DNA of 64,000 nt, from the NCBI GenBank assembly GCA_019775845.1, contig JADQAV010000025.1, positions 62,001-126,000 of the forward strand. Direction: 5' to 3'. The translations under genes and the position numbers were made by a program. The notes below the pieces were generated by a model. It was not told where the DNA came from. It made no database searches and was given only the letters and a program-made list of their open reading frames with translations. The stretch's first letter is position 1. Each line of letters starts with the position of its first letter. Source of the stretch: Myrmaecium sp. VS I D KN 1. Its lineage: Eukaryota > Ascomycota > Dothideomycetes > Valsariales > Valsariaceae. Shown here one piece after another: positions 58,552 through 64,000 of this stretch.

Positions 58552-59765
58552 ATGTTCGCCCGCCAGCTCTTCCGCCCCGCCAACACCGTGCGACAGGTTC
58601 GTCCCAGCTCTTCCTTCGCTGCAAGCTCATTGATCGGACATCACGCTGATCCTGACCATCGCAGCACATCCGCAACTATGCCACCGAGCCGACCAAGACC
58701 AGCAGCAACACCGCCCTCTATGCCGCGCTCGGCCTCGTCGGCGTGGCCGGTCTGGGCTACTGGTACAACAACAGCAACCCTCGCAAGGTCGGCCATGAAT
58801 CCGAGGGTGCCGGCCAGCCTGCGTCCAAGACGGAGGAGGGCAACATCCCTGCCCAGACCGAGTCGAACATGGCCTTCCGGGGAGGCGACCAGGGCTTCAT
58901 CAGCTTGAAGCTCGACAAGGTTGAGCCCGTCAACCACAACACCAAGAAGTTGATCTTCGCGCTGCCGGAAGGGACTACTTCGGGCCTGAAGGTTGCTTGT
59001 ATGTGATGGTCCACGCGATGACTACTCTGATTGAGTAAAGACTAACGCGGTGCGCTAGCTGCCATTCTCACCAAGTACAAGGGTCCCGAGATGGAGAAGC
59101 CTGTCATCCGCCCGTACACTCCCATCAGCGATGAGGGTAAGCGACTCGAATTCAACTTCTATCCTGAGCATCCACTCTAAAAAACCTCCTCAGATGCCAA
59201 GGGCTACATGACCCTCCTCGTCAAGGCCTACCCCGGCGGTCCCATGTCCGAGCACCTCCACAGCATGAACCCCGGCCAGCGTCTCGACTTCAAGGGCCCG
59301 ATCCCCAAGTACCCCTGGCACGCCAACAAGCACGAGCACATCGCCTTGATCGCCGGCGGCACCGGCATCACGCCCATGTACCAGCTCGCGCGGGCCATCT
59401 TCAAGAACCCGGAGGACAAGACCAAGGTCACGCTCGTCTTCGGCAACATCAGCGAGGAGGACATCCTGCTTAAGCGTGAGTGGGAAGAGCTCGAGAACAC
59501 GTACCCCCAGCGCTTCCGCGCCTTCTACGTCCTCGACAACCCGCCCGACGGCTGGCGCGGCGGCAAGGGCTACGTCACCAAGGACCTCCTCAAGACCGTC
59601 CTGCCCGAGCCTAAGGAGGGCGAGAAGATCAAGATCTTCGTCTGCGGCCCGCCCGCCATGTACAAGGCCATCTCCGGCCCGAAGAAGAGCCCGGCCGATC
59701 AGGGCGAGCTGAGCGGGTACCTCCAGGAGCTGGGGTACAGCAAGGATCAAGTGTACAAGTTCTAA
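58552..59765 (+). CDS. MCR1: NADH-cytochrome b5 reductase 2, mitochondrial
   Basis: A 342-residue FAD enzyme from four exons: 58552-58596, 58665-58998, 59059-59136 and 59194-59765, with introns of 68, 60 and 57 nt and a total divisible by three. The N-terminus ([21 protein letters not shown]) is a mitochondrial presequence. A hydrophobic segment at about 32-49 ([18 protein letters not shown]) anchors or sorts the protein to the outer membrane or intermembrane space. The FAD-binding RPYTPIS is at 144-150, the NADH-binding GGTGITPM at about 206 and CGPPAMYK at about 303. The C-terminus DQVYKF is typical of the family. It passes electrons from NADH to cytochrome b5 and acts in sterol synthesis and antioxidant recycling in yeast. 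Confidence 0.95.
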
Positions 59766-61152
59766 ACTTCCTTACCTCTTCAACTTTTGTCTGCGGGCGA
59801 GCAGGAAGACTTGGTTTCTGGAGATCGTTGGGAGGATTGGACAGCTGGTCGGATCTTATGTATCTTTAGAAAAATGCTTTTTTTTATTTTGTGTTCGCAT
59901 CTCACACTTATGCTTGACCTGCGCAAAGGAAGAAAAAAGCATCGCGATGACCACCACTACGTACGTGAGTGAGAATGGTTTCCCGTGTCACGGAAAGGCA
60001 CAGGCGGAGGCGGAGCAGCACAGTCCGCTGTCGCAATGCATGAAGCAACGGAAGGCAAGGAAAGAGAAGGGAAGGGATACGGGAATTTCCGAAGACGGCG
60101 CATTGTTCGCTGACGCTATTCCCATCATTTACTTCCCTGTCGTTGATTCACTCCCTCGAGGGAAGGAACGAAGACATGAAAGAAGAAGGCGGAAGGAGGA
60201 GGGTGTTCAAAGAGAATAAAGATTTCTTTCCTCCTTCACTTGGATGGCAGACATACCCTCCCTCCCTCCCTTTCATCATCGAGACCCCAGCAGTCAAAGG
60301 ACCGAGACAGAAAGAAGAAAGCTGACCAGTCCAAACAATGCATCACCATAACAAAGATCGCATTGTCCACGTCCTCATACACCTCCCACCTACCACAGGG
60401 GGGGATCAGAGTACATATATAACCCCACCCCCTTCCTCATGTCAAACGAAGAAGAAGCAGCAGTCCTCATCCCACACTCCCCAGCCTCTCTCTCAATTGC
60501 CCCGGCGAAACACGAAAGAAAAAAAGAAAAAGCAAAGGGCCACGGAAGAAGACATCGAACAAAACAGCGACGGAGCTGAACCCCACTTACCTTCGTGTAT
60601 TAACACCGGCAAAAAGCATTCCGGTTTTTTTATAGGACTTGCCGAACCTCAGTGCGTATCCTCACCTTCCGCTCCTAAGCTGACCTCTCCCTCTCCTCTA
60701 TTTTACCGTTCTTTTTATCTTGCGCCGCAGAGCAGCGAACGATTCCGAACGAAAGCGAAAAAGTGTGTTAGTACAGCGACCCAAAAACCTACCTTCCCCT
60801 AAACAACAACAACAACAACACCACAGAACTGTCTTCCTACACCTTCACAACCCCCGCCCTCGCCGCACGTCGAAACCGCATCCTACACCCCGTCCTCGTT
60901 CCCGCCCCTCCCTCCTACCTCCCCCAGCACGTCGCGCCCTCGCGCTTCTCGCCCTGGAGCGCCACCACCGCCACCACCATCACGACCTGCGAGCGATCCG
61001 CGCGAACGAACCCCTTCGCGACACCCGACACGGAGACCTGCAGCTGCCGATCCAGCCCGGACGCCGCGGCGCACGGCTCGCTGGCGGATCTGGCGTGGGA
61101 GGCGTATGATGAGAGCTGCTGCGCGCCGGACACGTGGGAGCGCGACGAGGAG
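59766..61152. other. Intergenic with possible 5' part of next gene
   Basis: The left part is the MCR1 3' flank. A TATA-like element occurs near 60413-60421. From about 60776 to 61152 the frame of the next gene is already open with coding-like sequence but no ATG. A CAA run lies near 60802-60820. Confidence 0.4.
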
Positions 61153-61902
61153 ATGATGGATGACCGGGGAGAGCGGGAGGGATGCTGGGAGTGCGGGGGT
61201 GCGTGTGTGGCGGGCGCTCATGCGGGAGCGGCGTCGGAGGGAGACGAGGAGGAGGAAGAGGATACAGCGGTGGGCGCGCAGATGTGCGAGTCTGAGGCGG
61301 ACTTCCATCCCTGGGCCTGCGACAATCCGAGTTGTACGTTCTGCCTCCTTCTCTTTGGGTCGGTGATAACGGAACCCGAGGTGATATCGCGCGCGCAGAC
61401 CCCGGAGGAGCAGCTTGAAGAGGGGATGAGAGAGATGGAGATCTCTCTACTCAAAGGCTTGCAGCTGGACGATTTCGTCGACGAGGCAGACCAGGTGTCC
61501 GCCCTGATGGATGTCGAGCAAGAGGCTGCGGTGATGCACGAGGAGCTGGACGCCATCGTCTGCAAAACGGAGACTATCTGCGGTGAGTTCGAGTTGGTGC
61601 GTCGCATGGAATCCCTTCCTCTGATCCAATGCGAACCGGTTATAGACTCTGCTCACTTGACTAGGGCTGCCGAGGACTACTTCGACGATATCGAGCTCGA
61701 GGAGCTGCAGTGCATGCAGTTTGACGAGGAGGACCTGGAGCTATATCTTGACATTATCTTGCAGGTAGACGCAGCCCAGAAGGACGAGTGCTGCTTGATT
61801 GAGGAAAAGAGCGAAGGAGACGAAGGTAGTGTTTGGCATTCGGCACTGCCTCTGTCGCCGAAGCCGCCAAGCTACGTTGGACAGCTGCAGAGCTGCGCTT
61901 AG
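61153..61902 (+). CDS. Acidic protein, unrecognised, 5' end unresolved
   Basis: A frame of 249 residues from the first ATG. It is rich in Glu/Asp with scattered Cys (ECGGACVAG, ACDNPSCTFCLL) and helical in the second half (LEEGMREMEISLLKGLQLDDF). No family was recognised. The same frame is open back to about 60776 and encodes plausible sequence such as TPALAARRNRILHP and YLPQHVAPSRFSPWS. The true protein is therefore probably longer, with its start in a small upstream exon that I could not place; a possible acceptor is CCACAG near 60826. Confidence 0.5.
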   Translation: MMDDRGEREGCWECGGACVAGAHAGAASEGDEEEEEDTAVGAQMCESEADFHPWACDNPSCTFCLLLFGSVITEPEVISRAQTPEEQLEEGMREMEISLLKGLQLDDFVDEADQVSALMDVEQEAAVMHEELDAIVCKTETICGEFELVRRMESLPLIQCEPVIDSAHLTRAAEDYFDDIELEELQCMQFDEEDLELYLDIILQVDAAQKDECCLIEEKSEGDEGSVWHSALPLSPKPPSYVGQLQSCA

Positions 61903-62574
61903 TCTGCTCTCCTCGGGGACTATGACTGAAGCGTGAGTCAGGATGAATAAGGATTGCTGGGCGTTGTTCGCCTTCCTAGAGCCGTTCTCGACGGGAGTGA
62001 ACACTTTCGAATAAGGACGGAAGGTAACAAGACTTGGGGTCTGGATCGAACATGGCAAGGAAAGTCCGGATTTCAGAGCACTTCAGGCTTCAAGAGGACT
62101 GAGGAAGGAATGAGCTTGAGATAGGACATTAATCCATCGATCCTTATTCGCACGAAGCTGTCCATCATGGTTGCACGCAAATCTGAACATTTGAATGTGA
62201 GAAATCAGGGCCATGAGGCAGAAATGAAATGTGACAAATCGGATGAGTTGGAAAGATACGAAGACGTGAGCGGTTTGCGAGGATAAGGTAGTAAGCCTCT
62301 CAATGAAGGCGTGCAGGAGCCGCTAATATAAGTTGGTGGGGGGTTCCAATGACATACATGGAAGGAATTATGGCGAGCGCTATCGACGAGGTAGGTATAA
62401 TGGGAAGGAGCAGGATCGTCAATGCTCAGTCAAAGTCATAAGGAGATGGAAGACTGCTCGTATTGCGTCTTCAAATGATACCGAGGAAGCTTATCAAAAG
62501 AGTAGTCCAGGACTGTTAGAAGGACTGGTGAGCTAAGGCCCACGTTCGCAGGACAAGTGACCGGGGCTAGAAGA
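61903..62574. other. Intergenic
   Basis: The 3' flank of the acidic-protein gene. No supported feature was seen. Confidence 0.35.
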
Positions 62575-63023
62575 TCACAGTGAATCTGGGACCAGCGGAT
62601 GATGTGCTGTCATATATGACTGATGATGAGTCCAATGCGGGATGTTAGCCCCTCCGAAGGGATGCGAGAGCGAATATAGTGCTTCCAGAGGAGTCTCTCC
62701 ATGGTTGCCTTTCGAAGGTGTATAATTAGAATAGCATGTGCTGCCGAAGTTTCCAGACTCTGATTTGAAGATGGCAGCCCCGGTCTGCATACGAGAATTT
62801 CTAGTTACGGTTAAAACCACCGAAGGCTTCAACATCTCCATGACGGAACTCTCTGAGCTACGTAGAGCATTGTCGACGATGGCTCGATGATGGCATGCGG
62901 GGTGATATCGCACAGAATAGCGGAGCGTTGAATCCGAAAAGGTAGGTGTTGTGTACTCACGTAAGCATCAAGCAAGATATCTCGTACCACCCGCGGTGGA
63001 AGACCGAGGGAAGATGCAGGACT
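62575..63023 (-). CDS. Possible 3' exons of an unrecognised gene
   Basis: Two candidate exons, 63023-62961 and 62857-62575, are linked by a 103-nt intron with a consensus GTGAGT donor, a TAG acceptor and matching phase. The join reads GWYEISCLMLTSESSVMEMLKPS. The downstream part (GNFGSTCYSNYTPSKGNHG) has coding-like composition and ends VPDSL. An acceptor-like CAG precedes 63023, so earlier exons would lie further right. No start or family was found. Weak evidence. Confidence 0.28.
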
Positions 63024-64000
63024 CTGTCGAAAGAGAAGCCGGACTGGCGAAAAGAGAGCGATGGGGATGCCGCCGGGCTAGGGAAAGAGACCGTACGGAA
63101 GTGCGAGGTTGGGAACCGCCGGTTGCTGTACCTAGCGCTTAGCCACTTGGCACCCCATGTTCACTGCTGTTTCTCAATGTACATGGCGCCAAGGATTCGA
63201 CTGGCTGGGGAAGCGAAAAAAAAAGAGACGGGAGGTTGGGACTTGAGAAATCTGCGCCATGGCTGCATGAAAGCACTTTCCCACGAGCAATGTCCACGGC
63301 TACCTCCCCGACGATCGTGCCGTCGTGAAGCAGACAAGGAGGAGCCGTCTCGTCGATAGCTCCTCGATAGCTCGTCGATAGCCTCGCGGAAGTGGTGATG
63401 GGAAAGCCGAGGAGGATCAGCGATGAGCTGGTTAATCCGGAAGCAGAGAGATCATCGTGTTCCTGCCCAGCAACCGACCAGTTTACCGCTGTGCGGCGAC
63501 CGATACGTCCCCGCGCAGGTGGGGTCGACATGCTCCGAAAGGGCCGCTGGCCATTGCACACCTGCACATCCGCCCTGTATCCACGGCCCCAGAGAAAAAG
63601 AAGAGGCAGGAACAAAACAGAAAGGGTAGTCCTTAGAAAGGGCGATGAATAGGTATACACACCGTATCTAGATCCAGCATGTAGTCACAGTTGTACCATC
63701 GTGGCCAGAGCGTTTCTGACCACTTTCTTACACCCAATTTCCAACCCAAGCCAGTTGCTTTTTAGAGACAATGATCTAGTTGTAGACGTAAGGCAGCGAG
63801 GTGACGGCGTGGTTTCCACCGGGCCTGCAACAACGAAGGGTCCTGGACTATCTCCGTCCAAAAGCCACCAGCCAGTGCCCAGGACAACGTGATGGTGGGT
63901 CATCTCGTTCGTGTGTCCTTTTCTGGGGTGCCGGTAGCCATGGAACCCGAGCTCGGCTAGACGAAAGCGCACAGGCGGATATGCAGCTCGAGACAAGCTT
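63024..64000. other. Right edge, unresolved
   Basis: Several short minus-strand open frames occur, including one with a hydrophobic beginning near 63650, but none has an ATG or clear splice links. A gene may continue beyond the window edge. Confidence 0.3.

Noticed and set aside
63139-63660. Minus-strand frame with a signal-peptide-like hydrophobic start
   Set aside because: It has no ATG (only GTG) with a stop shortly upstream, and the rest of the frame has no coding character.

Overview
The window looks like nuclear DNA of a filamentous ascomycete (Pezizomycotina). Genes are compact, carry short introns (mostly 50-115 nt) with fungal branch sites, and have CT-rich leaders. The gene families are typical of these fungi: an SLN1/TcsB-type hybrid histidine kinase, AA11 and GH45-CBM1 secreted enzymes, a PL4 rhamnogalacturonan lyase, and a fungal APH-fold protein. 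AT-rich islands between the genes recall RIP-affected repeat remains. The class or genus cannot be told from this sequence alone. Two runs of N (34482-34483 and 39270-39276) show that this is a draft assembly.

Left part (0.7-11.3 kb): a mitochondrial threonyl-tRNA synthetase (-) is divergent from an unrecognised membrane/coiled-coil protein (+). An APH-like pseudokinase (-) follows. A 2-oxoglutarate/Fe(II) oxygenase (-) shares a 307-bp divergent promoter with an FRG1-family protein (+).

Secreted enzymes and cell cycle (13-24 kb): an AA11 lytic polysaccharide monooxygenase and a rhamnogalacturonan endolyase are followed by the APC/C activator Cdc20 (-). Cdc20 is divergent from a kelch-BTB protein (+), and a perfect TGACGTCA site lies between them.

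Middle (24-39 kb): this part is gene-poor. It has two AT-rich islands, two unrecognised lineage-type proteins, an arrestin-like protein, and a 5.7-kb stretch with no gene I can support, which ends in a G-run/gap/C-run.

Right part (39.9-64 kb): a TM9 (nonaspanin) membrane protein, an SCP2 lipid-binding protein with a C-rich intron, an F-box protein, and a 1187-residue SLN1-type osmosensor kinase with a uORF. Further right are a proline-rich ORF, a GH45 endoglucanase with CBM1, mitochondrial NADH-cytochrome b5 reductase 2, an acidic unknown protein whose 5' end is unresolved, and weak exon signals near the right edge.

Exon-intron models were built by hand from splice sites. For nearly every multi-exon gene the summed coding length is a multiple of three and the joined protein fits its family, which is the main support for the models. 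No tRNA, rRNA, CRISPR array or intact mobile element was seen. I found no clear new multi-gene system. The most unusual points are the pseudokinase with a repeat-encoded tail, an intron whose retention would keep the reading frame, GC-AG introns, and a telomere-like G-rich repeat inside a synthetase gene.
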